From assembly GCA_018333075.1 (NCBI GenBank), contig BORH01000001.1:1-64000 (forward strand): a stretch of DNA of 64,000 nucleotides. The letters run 5' to 3'. Position 1 is the first letter of the stretch, and each line of letters begins with the position of its first letter. Positions 55,999 to 64,000 of this stretch are shown here, piece by piece. A program made the position numbers and the translations under genes. The notes below the pieces were generated by a model. That model saw nothing but the letters and a program-made list of their open reading frames with translations. It did not search any database and was not told where the DNA came from. Origin of the DNA: Heyndrickxia sporothermodurans (GTDB taxonomy: Bacteria > Bacillota > Bacilli > Bacillales > Bacillaceae_C).

Positions 55999-58900
55999 CT
56001 AAAAAAGTGATAATTGGTTTTGTTCTGGTAGAGATTCTAAGCAACCATGTTTGTCTAGATATTCAATAATGGTTTTCGAAACCTTCCCACGCTGCTGTAA
56101 ATCCTCTTTAGACAAAAATTCTCCTTCTGCACGAGCTTTTACAATATTTAATGCAGCGTTCGTTCCTAATCCAGGTATGGCATTAAATGGAGGTATTAAA
56201 GAATTTCCATCGATAACAAACTCAGCGGCTTTTGAGCGGTAAAGATCAACCCGTTGGAATTGAAATCCACGCTCACACATCTCTAGACAAAGCTCTAAAA
56301 CCGTCAGTAAACTTTTTTCTTTTGTAGATGCATCTAATCCTTTAGCATTGATTTCTTCAATTTTCGATCTTAATGAACTTGATCCACGAACCATCGCTTC
56401 AAGGTCAAAATCTTCGGCTCTGACTGTAAAATAAGCCGCATAATATAGTAATGGCAAATGCACTTTAAAATAGGCAATCCGGACAGCCATTAATACATAT
56501 GCTGCTGCATGGGCCTTTGGAAACATGTATTTTATTTTTTTACATGAATCAATATACCATTCTGGTACATTTTGATTTCTCATTTCCTCTTCCATTTCAG
56601 GTTGTAGACCTTTCCCTTTACGAACAGATTCCATAATTTTAAAGGCAAGTGATGGCTCTAAATTCTGATAGATTAAATAAACCATAATATCATCCCGACA
56701 GCCAATTACTTCCGGTAATGTACAAGTACCATTTTGAATGAGCTCTTGTGCGTTACCTAACCATACATCTGTCCCATGTGAAAGTCCTGATATCTGGACT
56801 AATTCTGAGAAGGTTGTCGGTTTTGTATCTTCTAGCATTTGTCGAACGAATCTTGTCCCAAACTCTGGAATTCCTAGAGTTCCAGTTTTACACATAATCT
56901 GTTCTTCAGTAACACCCAACGTTTCCGTACCACTAAAAATTTGCATAACCACTGGATCATCAGTAGGAATTGTCTTTGGATCAATTCCACTTAAATCTTG
57001 TAACATCCGAATCATTGTCGGATCATCGTGTCCAAGTATATCTAATTTTAATACATTATCATGAATAGAGTGGAAATCAAAATGAGTCGTTTTCCATTCG
57101 GATCCACGGTCATCTGCTGGGAATTGGATAGGTGTAAAATCATAAACATCCATATAATCTGGTATAACTATAATTCCACCAGGATGCTGCCCTGTTGTTC
57201 TCTTAACACCAGTACACCCTTGTACAAGTCGATCAATCTCGGCACCACGTAAATTAAGATTATGATCTTGAGCATATCCTCGAACATATCCATATGCTGT
57301 TTTATCTGCAACCGTACCAATTGTACCTGCACGATAGACATATTCCTCACCAAACAAAACCTTTGTATAGTTATGAGCACGTGGTTGGTACTCACCAGAA
57401 AAGTTAAGATCTATATCTGGAACTTTATCCCCTTTAAATCCAAGGAACGTTTCAAATGGAATATCATGGCCATCTTTCTTAAATTTGGAACCGCAATTCG
57501 GACAATCCTTATCAGGAAGGTCGAATCCTGAGCCAACTGACCCATCATTAAAAAACTCAGATGCTTTACATTCCGGACATACATAATGTGGAGGTAATGG
57601 ATTTACTTCAGTTATTTCCGTCATTGTAGCAACAAATGACGATCCAACTGATCCACGAGAACCAACTAGATACCCATCGTTTAACGATTTTTTTACAAGC
57701 TTATGAGAGATAAGATAAATGACGGCAAACCCATGGCCAATAATACTTTTTAATTCTTTTTCAAGCCTTGCTTCAACAATCTCTGGTAATTCATCTCCAT
57801 AAATGCTTCGTGCCATTTCATAGCTCATACGCCGTATTTCTTCTTCTGCACCTTCAATTTTAGGAGTATATAAATCATCCTTTATAGGTTTTATGACATC
57901 AATCATATCGGCAATTTTATTAGTATTCGTTATAACAATCTCTTTCGCTTTTTCTTCACCCAAAAACGAAAAATCATTCAACATTTCATCAGTTGTACGG
58001 AAATGAACATTAGGTAATTTATGACGATTAAGCGGATTAGCCCCTGCTTGTGATCCAATTAATATTTGTCGATAAATTTTATCCTCTGGATTTAAGTAAT
58101 GTACATTGCCAGTAGCAACTACAGGGAGATTCAATTTCTCACCCAACTTTACAATGTTCGTAATAATTTCCTCTAATGATTTTTGATCTCTTATTAATTC
58201 AAGTTCAATTAAATGAGCATATACTTCTTTCGGATGTACCTCTAAATAATCATAAAACTTTGCTGTTTCTTCGACTTCGTCAGGAGCTTTCTGCATCATT
58301 CCCTCAAATACTTCCCCTTTATCACATGCTGATCCGACAAGAATACCTTCTCGATATTTTTGCAACTGTGAACGAGGAATTCTTGGTACTCGATAAAAAT
58401 AATCAATATGAGCCAAAGAAATAAGCTTAAATAAATTCTTTAAACCAACATCGGTTTGCGCGAGCAATGTACAATGTGAAGGACGTGCCCGTTTATATGC
58501 TCCGCCTTTACCCATATAATCATTAAATTGATCATGATACTCAATACCTTGTTTACTGGCATCCTTTAATAATTTGATTAGAATATATCCTGTCGCTTCG
58601 GCATCATATATAGCCCTGTGATGCTGCGTTAATTCGATATCAAACTTTTTCGCTAATGTATTCAAACGATGGTTTTTAAATTCCGGAAAAAGCAATCTAG
58701 CAACTTCCAATGTATCAATTACAGGATTTGTTGCCTTATTTAATCCGATTTTTTGATAACCAACATTTAAAAAGCCCATATCAAAAGCGGCATTGTGTGC
58801 TACTAATATATCGTCTTGTGCCCATTCTAAAAATTTTCGTAATACAATATCCACATCTGGTGCAGATTCTACCATCTCATCGGTTATACCAGTTAATTCT

Positions 58901-60318
58901 ATCGTTGTGTTTGATAGACGATGATGAGGATTGGCAAAGGATTCAAAGCGATCTACAATTTCACCATTATGAATTTTTACTGCAGCTAATTCAATAATCG
59001 TATCATACACAGCTGATAAACCAGTCGTTTCAACATCAAAAACAACAAATGTATCTTCACTAAGTAAGCGATGGGCATCATTATAAGCAATTGGAACACC
59101 ATCATCCACAAGATTTGCTTCTACCCCATAAAGAATTTTTATGTCATTTTTTTTCCCTGCACTAAACGCCTCCGGAAATGATTGAGCAATTCCATGGTCT
59201 GTAATTGCAATTGCGTGATGTCCCCATTTTTTTGCTTGACCTACTAAATCACTTACAGATGTCACTGCATCCATCTGACTCATAGGTGTGTGGAGATGTA
59301 ATTCCACACGCTTTTCCCCAGCAGGAGATTTATCCTGTCTTAGCTTTGGTTTAATTTCATTTAGATCATTAGCAATCATGACAAGATCACGAACAAAGGT
59401 ATCATTTTGGATACTTCCTCTTGCCCGGATCCACATTCCTTTTTTAATTTGATTTAAAATAGCAGCATCTTCTTTATCACGAGAAAACATTTTAACAAGT
59501 ATTGAACTTGTATAATCTGTGATTTTAAATGTTAATAAAGTTCTTCCACTTCGAAGTTCCTTTGTTTCTGCAAAAAAGACATAACCTTCTATCGTAATTC
59601 GTCTTTCCTCATCAACAATTTCTTCTATCCTTCGGAAAGTATCGTCATCCTTAATCGTTAACCCAATCATGACCGGACCTTCCGAAACAGGCGTATCTCC
59701 AGCTTCAGTTTCTTTCTTCTGCATTTCCATAACAGCTAATTTTGCACGTTCTTCATCTTCCTTTTGCTTTGCTTCTATAAACTTTTGATACTCTTCATTT
59801 GATTCATTTTGCCCAATTTCTGCATCAATAACAAATGGTGGAAATCCTACACTTTGATAAACATTCGAAAGCGTCTCTCCATATTTTTGCTTTACAGTTC
59901 TTGCTTCAGTATCATTTCTTGCTTTAATAATTAACTTATTTCCTTTTAAAGTTGGAAGCTGCTCATTTAATAAAGATAAAAGCATTGGAGAAATACCTTC
60001 TAATTCTTTTATACAATTCTTCCAATAATCCATGACCAATTCTTGCGAAAAAGAAGAATCTTGAACACGAATTGTAAAGCCTACATTTGCTATGTGATGG
60101 AATGTATGCTGAAGCTGTAGGGAAAAACGGCTAAAAAGTTCAAATGGTAAGATCTTATCTAGAAAAAAATAAAAATGCCAACGCTTATTTTTACGTTCAA
60201 CCACGAGTTTTTCTATTTCTGCATTTTGAAATGATTGAACAACGATATCTTCTGTCAAATTTAGTTGTTGTAATAATACTCGAAATCGTTCTTTTTTGTC
60301 GGCGGGATTGCTTGACAT
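55999..60318 (-). CDS. polC: DNA polymerase III PolC, Gram-positive replicative polymerase
   Basis: PolC is the leading replicative polymerase of Firmicutes, with built-in proofreading. The 1439-residue protein has N-terminal domains and an OB fold (to about 330). A PHP domain begins with [17 protein letters not shown] and is interrupted by the 3'-5' exonuclease domain ([10 protein letters not shown] near 420, then HNAAFDMGF). A zinc-binding region follows with CPECKASEF and CPNCGSKF near 915-940. The polymerase palm has [13 protein letters not shown] near 970, and the tail ends with a beta-clamp-type QNQLSLF motif. The length is typical (B. subtilis 1437). ATG at 60318. Confidence 0.98.
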   Translation of the reverse strand: MSSNPADKKERFRVLLQQLNLTEDIVVQSFQNAEIEKLVVERKNKRWHFYFFLDKILPFELFSRFSLQLQHTFHHIANVGFTIRVQDSSFSQELVMDYWKNCIKELEGISPMLLSLLNEQLPTLKGNKLIIKARNDTEARTVKQKYGETLSNVYQSVGFPPFVIDAEIGQNESNEEYQKFIEAKQKEDEERAKLAVMEMQKKETEAGDTPVSEGPVMIGLTIKDDDTFRRIEEIVDEERRITIEGYVFFAETKELRSGRTLLTFKITDYTSSILVKMFSRDKEDAAILNQIKKGMWIRARGSIQNDTFVRDLVMIANDLNEIKPKLRQDKSPAGEKRVELHLHTPMSQMDAVTSVSDLVGQAKKWGHHAIAITDHGIAQSFPEAFSAGKKNDIKILYGVEANLVDDGVPIAYNDAHRLLSEDTFVVFDVETTGLSAVYDTIIELAAVKIHNGEIVDRFESFANPHHRLSNTTIELTGITDEMVESAPDVDIVLRKFLEWAQDDILVAHNAAFDMGFLNVGYQKIGLNKATNPVIDTLEVARLLFPEFKNHRLNTLAKKFDIELTQHHRAIYDAEATGYILIKLLKDASKQGIEYHDQFNDYMGKGGAYKRARPSHCTLLAQTDVGLKNLFKLISLAHIDYFYRVPRIPRSQLQKYREGILVGSACDKGEVFEGMMQKAPDEVEETAKFYDYLEVHPKEVYAHLIELELIRDQKSLEEIITNIVKLGEKLNLPVVATGNVHYLNPEDKIYRQILIGSQAGANPLNRHKLPNVHFRTTDEMLNDFSFLGEEKAKEIVITNTNKIADMIDVIKPIKDDLYTPKIEGAEEEIRRMSYEMARSIYGDELPEIVEARLEKELKSIIGHGFAVIYLISHKLVKKSLNDGYLVGSRGSVGSSFVATMTEITEVNPLPPHYVCPECKASEFFNDGSVGSGFDLPDKDCPNCGSKFKKDGHDIPFETFLGFKGDKVPDIDLNFSGEYQPRAHNYTKVLFGEEYVYRAGTIGTVADKTAYGYVRGYAQDHNLNLRGAEIDRLVQGCTGVKRTTGQHPGGIIVIPDYMDVYDFTPIQFPADDRGSEWKTTHFDFHSIHDNVLKLDILGHDDPTMIRMLQDLSGIDPKTIPTDDPVVMQIFSGTETLGVTEEQIMCKTGTLGIPEFGTRFVRQMLEDTKPTTFSELVQISGLSHGTDVWLGNAQELIQNGTCTLPEVIGCRDDIMVYLIYQNLEPSLAFKIMESVRKGKGLQPEMEEEMRNQNVPEWYIDSCKKIKYMFPKAHAAAYVLMAVRIAYFKVHLPLLYYAAYFTVRAEDFDLEAMVRGSSSLRSKIEEINAKGLDASTKEKSLLTVLELCLEMCERGFQFQRVDLYRSKAAEFVIDGNSLIPPFNAIPGLGTNAALNIVKARAEGEFLSKEDLQQRGKVSKTIIEYLDKHGCLESLPEQNQLSLF

Positions 60319-60546
60319 AATCTCCTCTCCATCCTTATATATTTTTTATATCTATCTCAAACAGTAAGTCCACTATTTCATTCATAACCATAATAAAAAA
60401 ATTACACAATAAATTCAATGTACAACATTTTCAAGTAAAATATATTCGAATAAGTGGCAAGAAGCAACCGGTCTTCATCCGATTGCTTCTTATCCATCTA
60501 ATTAGAATTTTATTAACAATGTTCATCTTCCATTAAATAGTACCTT
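60319..60546. other. rasP-polC spacer where proS is normally found
   Basis: The 228-base AT-rich spacer holds no gene or remnant of prolyl-tRNA synthetase. The only structure is a strong inverted repeat at 60459-60491. Confidence 0.7.
60459..60491 (-). terminator. Hairpin downstream of rasP
   Basis: AAGAAGCAACCG and CGATTGCTTCTT (60459-60470 and 60480-60491) form a stem of about 12 pairs with one mismatch. The minus-strand continuation is GCCACTTATTCG, so there is no T-run and termination is not certain. It ends the uppS-cdsA-dxr-rasP group. Confidence 0.5.
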
Positions 60547-61806
60547 TTATAAAAAGAACCTTTGAATGTCATTCCAAGTAACAATAATCATTAAGAGCAT
60601 CAGGAGCATAAACCCGATAAAATGAACCATACCTTCTTTTTGTCGATCAATTGGTTTTCCTCTTAAAGCTTCCACACCGAAGAATAATAAACGACCACCA
60701 TCTAATGCTGGAATTGGTAGAAGGTTCATGATTCCTAAGTTAATACTTAATAAGGCAGCCCACTTCATTAAAAAAGTAACACCAGATTTAGCAACAACCT
60801 CGGTAGATTTATATATTCCTACTGGTCCAGATAGCATATCAATTGAGAACTGTCCCGTAACAAGCTTCCCTAGCATGCGAAAGATTTCAATTGTCCATTG
60901 GTAGGTTTGTTGAACTCCGTAAGTAGCAACCTTTAACGGGGATTTTTCAACAGGACTATTTACCCCGATTCTTCCAATCTCTTCTTTACCATCTTTTTCA
61001 GCTTTCGGAGTTACTGGAATATCCATTGTCTTATGGTCTCGTTCGACGGTAAACATGATTTCTTCTCCTGGATGCTTTTGGATAACTTCTACGATATCCT
61101 CCCAGCTAGAAATTTCGGATCCATCAATACTAATAACAGTATCTCCTTCATGTAATCCTGCCTGTTTAGCTGCACCGTCATTTGTTAATTTCCCTAAAAC
61201 AGGATTATTGACAGGTACCCCTTGAATAATAGCTAGTATCGTAAAGATTACAATCGCTAAAACAAAATTCATCATTGGTCCAGCAAATATAGTCATTGCT
61301 CGTTTTCCTAATGATTTTGACGCAAATTGCCTATCCCAAGGAGCAATTTGTGTTTCCACTTGATCCTCAACAATCATTGCCTCTTTAGTTAGCGAATATG
61401 TCTTTAATACTTCATCATCGCCCTCTTCATACCCTTTAATAGTTAGACTATGATCTAGATCAGCTTCTTCGACTTCAATAATTCGTATATCGGTATATCG
61501 ATCTTTACCATTAATAATAATTTTTTCAACCTTTTCTTGATCGTTCATAATAAGTCCGACTCTTTGGCCAGCCTTTAAATCAATCATTTCTTGGTCTTCA
61601 CCAGCCATGCGAACATATCCACCAATTGGCAGAAGTCTAATCGTATAAAGAGTTTCATTTTTTCTAAATGAGAGTACCTTTGGACCAAATCCAATGGCAA
61701 ATTCACGACATAATATACCAGCTCTTTTCGCAAAGTAAAAATGACCGGCTTCATGGAAAAATACTAATGCACCAAATATAATGATAAACGCTATAACTGT
61801 CGTCAA
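60547..61806 (-). CDS. rasP: Site-2 intramembrane metalloprotease RasP (RseP)
   Basis: RasP cleaves anti-sigma factors and small membrane proteins within the membrane. The 419-residue protein has the zinc motif HEAGH at 18-22 in the first membrane helix, a PDZ domain at about 190-275 (AKQAGLHEGDTVISIDGSEI), and the third zinc ligand region NLLPIPALDGGRLL near the C-terminus. Four membrane helices are apparent. The start is TTG at 61806 with AAGGTGG upstream. It follows dxr. In B. subtilis proS lies between rasP and polC, but not here. Confidence 0.95.
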   Translation of the reverse strand: MTTVIAFIIIFGALVFFHEAGHFYFAKRAGILCREFAIGFGPKVLSFRKNETLYTIRLLPIGGYVRMAGEDQEMIDLKAGQRVGLIMNDQEKVEKIIINGKDRYTDIRIIEVEEADLDHSLTIKGYEEGDDEVLKTYSLTKEAMIVEDQVETQIAPWDRQFASKSLGKRAMTIFAGPMMNFVLAIVIFTILAIIQGVPVNNPVLGKLTNDGAAKQAGLHEGDTVISIDGSEISSWEDIVEVIQKHPGEEIMFTVERDHKTMDIPVTPKAEKDGKEEIGRIGVNSPVEKSPLKVATYGVQQTYQWTIEIFRMLGKLVTGQFSIDMLSGPVGIYKSTEVVAKSGVTFLMKWAALLSINLGIMNLLPIPALDGGRLLFFGVEALRGKPIDRQKEGMVHFIGFMLLMLLMIIVTWNDIQRFFL

Positions 61807-61825
61807 AATTTAAAACCACCTTTTT

Positions 61826-62971
61826 TTAGATGAGTGAATGAATATATTCTCTCGTTTCTTGATCAACCAAATTAATCGCATCAAGATCGGGGTATTTAAT
61901 TATTTCATGCTTTTCAAGAGCTTTTTCAACTAAGTCATCAATTTGAAGGAAAGATATTTTCCGATTTAAAAAAGCGCTAACTGCTGCTTCATTTGCTGCA
62001 TTTAATACAGTAGGTAAACTACCCCCAGCCTTGCCCGCTTGAAATGCAAGTTTTAAACAAAGGAAACGATTATAGTCCATTTCTTGAAAATGCAGTTTAC
62101 CGATTTCAGCCAGATTCAATCTTTTTCCATCATGTAAGGCGAGATGTTTTGGATATGATAATGCATATTGAATAGCCACTCTCATATCAGGTGTCCCTAA
62201 TTGTGCTTTAACACTCGTATCTTCAAATTCAACCATCGAATGGATAATACTTTCTCGGTGTAATAATACATCAATTTGTTCAAATGGTAAATTGAAAAGC
62301 CAATGTGCTTCAATAACTTCTAAACCCTTATTCATCATGGTGGCAGAATCGATTGTAATTTTCGCACCCATGGACCAATTTGGATGATTCAGTGCTTGAT
62401 CAACAGTAACATTTGTTAATTCCTCACGACTTTTATCTCGGAAGCTTCCTCCAGACGCGGTTATGATTAAACGACTAATTTCTTTGTCATTTTCACCTTG
62501 TAAACACTGAAAAATAGCAGAATGCTCACTATCAACTGGAAGAATACTAACTCCATTTTCTTTGGCTGCAGACATTACTAAATGTCCCGCTGTAACAAGT
62601 GTTTCTTTATTTGCAAGTGCAATCGTTTTTTTTGCATGAATGGCTTGTAGAGTAGGAAATAATCCTATACTTCCCATAACTGCATTTACAAGTATATCTG
62701 CTTTATCATAAACAGCTACTTCAACTAATCCTTCATTGCCAAAGGTGAATTTTATACTGCTATCAAATTCACCTTTTAAAGTTTCATAATCAGCCTGATT
62801 TTTAACAGATACTAATTCAGGCTTGAATTCTGAAATAACTTTTCTAGTTAGTTCTATATTTTGTCCAACAGAGATAGCTACTAATCGGAATTTATCTGAA
62901 TGATTCCTTATGACATCTAGCGTTTGTGTTCCAATAGAACCTGTTGCACCTAATAAACTGATGAATTTCAT
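61826..62971 (-). CDS. dxr: 1-deoxy-D-xylulose-5-phosphate reductoisomerase
   Basis: Dxr makes 2-C-methyl-D-erythritol 4-phosphate, the committed step of non-mevalonate isoprenoid synthesis; the products feed UppS in the same cluster. The 381-residue protein has the NADPH motif [16 protein letters not shown] at the start, NKETLVTAG, the metal-binding [11 protein letters not shown], and [20 protein letters not shown]. The length is normal. ATG at 62971. It lies between cdsA and rasP. Confidence 0.97.
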   Translation of the reverse strand: MKFISLLGATGSIGTQTLDVIRNHSDKFRLVAISVGQNIELTRKVISEFKPELVSVKNQADYETLKGEFDSSIKFTFGNEGLVEVAVYDKADILVNAVMGSIGLFPTLQAIHAKKTIALANKETLVTAGHLVMSAAKENGVSILPVDSEHSAIFQCLQGENDKEISRLIITASGGSFRDKSREELTNVTVDQALNHPNWSMGAKITIDSATMMNKGLEVIEAHWLFNLPFEQIDVLLHRESIIHSMVEFEDTSVKAQLGTPDMRVAIQYALSYPKHLALHDGKRLNLAEIGKLHFQEMDYNRFLCLKLAFQAGKAGGSLPTVLNAANEAAVSAFLNRKISFLQIDDLVEKALEKHEIIKYPDLDAINLVDQETREYIHSLI

Positions 62972-63041
62972 GTCTTCAACTCCCTAAATAAAACACTTTA
63001 CTACTTTTTTCTAAAAAATCCATTCAAGATTTTAATAATGG

Positions 63042-63842
63042 TTAATAATGGACAATATGTAACAAATGAATAAGCGGCCATACAAATAGTAAGCTATCAA
63101 AACGGTCTAATATCCCACCATGCCCTGGTAATATTGTACCAGAATCCTTAACACCGTAATGCCTTTTATACGCTGATTCAACTAAATCCCCCATTTGACC
63201 AAATATCGCAAGAATGGCTGAAACGATTAACAGCTTGACCATTGACACATCTATGTCAGAAAAAATAGCAAAAAGTAGCCCAACAATAATTGCACAAACA
63301 ACCCCTCCGATTGCCCCTTCAATCGTTTTGTTCGGACTTATCTCTGGCCAAAGCTTTCTTTTCCCAACTGCACGTCCAATAAAATACGCACCAGAATCAG
63401 TTGCCCATATTATAAATAATGAATATAAAATATATGTAAGTCCATTATCTACTTCTCTTGTTTCAACAAAATAATAAAATCCCATACCTATATATAGTAT
63501 AGTAAGGAGTAAAAAAGAAACATGATCAAAAGTAATTTTATTTTTGGTAACTACCGTTATAATTAGAAAGATTAAAACGGCAAAAAAGATCAACTCTAGT
63601 TTTGTATAACCTAGGTTCGTAATCAATTCATCATATTGTTTTGGTATCAAAAGAACCCATAATAATAGCAATGAAAGTATCCCTTGAAATGATATAATTG
63701 AAATATTTTTCATTTTAAGAAGTTCATAAAGGGCAACTGTCCCCATTAAATAAGCTAGAATCACAAATGGAATACCTCCATAAATGACTATGGGTATGAA
63801 TATTGCCGCTGCAATCACTGCTGTAATTATTCTTTGCTTCAC
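63042..63842 (-). CDS. cdsA: Phosphatidate cytidylyltransferase (CDP-diglyceride synthase)
   Basis: CdsA makes CDP-diacylglycerol for phospholipid synthesis, the substrate of PgsA. The 266-residue protein has about eight membrane helices and the CDS signature [14 protein letters not shown] followed by [14 protein letters not shown] near the C-terminus. The start is GTG at 63842, which shares GTGA with the end of uppS, so the two are coupled. The length matches B. subtilis CdsA (269). Confidence 0.96.
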   Translation of the reverse strand: MKQRIITAVIAAAIFIPIVIYGGIPFVILAYLMGTVALYELLKMKNISIISFQGILSLLLLWVLLIPKQYDELITNLGYTKLELIFFAVLIFLIITVVTKNKITFDHVSFLLLTILYIGMGFYYFVETREVDNGLTYILYSLFIIWATDSGAYFIGRAVGKRKLWPEISPNKTIEGAIGGVVCAIIVGLLFAIFSDIDVSMVKLLIVSAILAIFGQMGDLVESAYKRHYGVKDSGTILPGHGGILDRFDSLLFVWPLIHLLHIVHY

Positions 63843-64000
63843 TTCTCTTTTCCCTCACTTTTTAATCCGCCATATCTTCTTGATCTTCGCTGATATTCTT
63901 CAATCGCCTGCAAAAGATCTTCTTCACTAAAATCAGGCCATAATACGTCTGTAAATACAAATTCAGTATAAGCTAATTGCCATAGCATAAAATTGCTCAA
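63839..64000 (-). CDS. uppS: Undecaprenyl diphosphate synthase, C-terminal part
   Basis: A minus-strand frame runs in from the right edge and stops with TGA at 63839-63841, overlapping the cdsA start. The last 53 residues include [35 protein letters not shown] and RRSRRYGGL. These match the end of UppS, including the substrate-binding region (S-N-F-x-L-W-Q) and the RRxRR-G terminus. UppS makes the lipid carrier for cell-wall precursors. The N-terminal part is outside the window. Confidence 0.95.
   Translation of the reverse strand: MSNFMLWQLAYTEFVFTDVLWPDFSEEDLLQAIEEYQRRSRRYGGLKSEGKEK

Noticed and set aside
58710-58997. Plus-strand frame antisense to polC
   Set aside because: Shadow of the exonuclease domain; no RBS and no protein-like pattern.
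60319-60546. Remnant of proS
   Set aside because: No frame in this spacer resembles class II synthetase motifs; the only structure is an inverted repeat.
1-64000. CRISPR array, tRNA or rRNA genes
   Set aside because: I found no regularly spaced direct repeats and no cloverleaf or rRNA signature by eye; a covariance-model scan would be needed to exclude small RNAs.

Overview
The window is a low-GC Firmicutes chromosome segment from an endospore-forming member of the Bacillaceae. The evidence is the near-complete Bacillus-type gene order from mutL through uppS, the spore genes (cotE, spoVS, spoIIIE, dpaA/dpaB, ymxH, ylxY), RNase J2, RNase Y and PolC, and a Bacillus-type LexA box at recA. I cannot name the genus. 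Almost every gene lies on the minus strand, so in the direction of transcription the order runs from position 64000 down to 2378.

Positions 1-2330 are a small scrap region at the edge of the conserved block. It holds the tail of an IS21-type istB gene with its element end, a decayed NAD(P)-binding oxidoreductase, one intact plus-strand LD-carboxypeptidase (peptidase S66), and an eroded IS3-type transposase. Positions 2378-15385 carry mutL and mutS (mismatch repair), a VOC/glyoxalase-fold gene, cotE, ricA, miaB, spoVS, ymdB, rny and recA, with a candidate SigH promoter at spoVS and a LexA box plus promoter at recA. Positions 15386-22852 carry cinA, pgsA, rodZ, ymfK, ymfJ, ymfI and the M16 peptidase-like pair ymfH/ymfF. 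Positions 23044-28686 hold a nucleoside-type ABC importer (BMP lipoprotein, ATPase, two permeases) with the GntR/HutC regulator ymfC, followed by spoIIIE, ylzJ, tepA and rnjB.

Positions 34557-36790 hold a self-contained two-gene cassette between the terminator of dapA and rnjB: a divergent PlsY-type acyltransferase and a fusion of a FeeM/LuxI-like GNAT domain to a class V aminotransferase. It is the best candidate here for an undescribed pathway. Next come the diaminopimelate/dipicolinate genes (dapA, dapG, asd, dpaB, dpaA, with a candidate SigK promoter), ymxH, mlpA, ylxY, pnp and rpsO.

Positions 48227-55464 are the ribC, truB, rbfA, ylxP, infB, ylxQ, rnpM(ylxR), nusA, rimP translation/transcription cluster. 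Positions 55999-64000 are polC, rasP, dxr, cdsA and the C-terminal part of uppS. The proS gene usually found between rasP and polC is missing. Two intergenic spacers (about 32537-32640 and 45030-45235) look like dispersed Bacillaceae intergenic repeats. Intrinsic terminators separate most transcription units and are listed individually.
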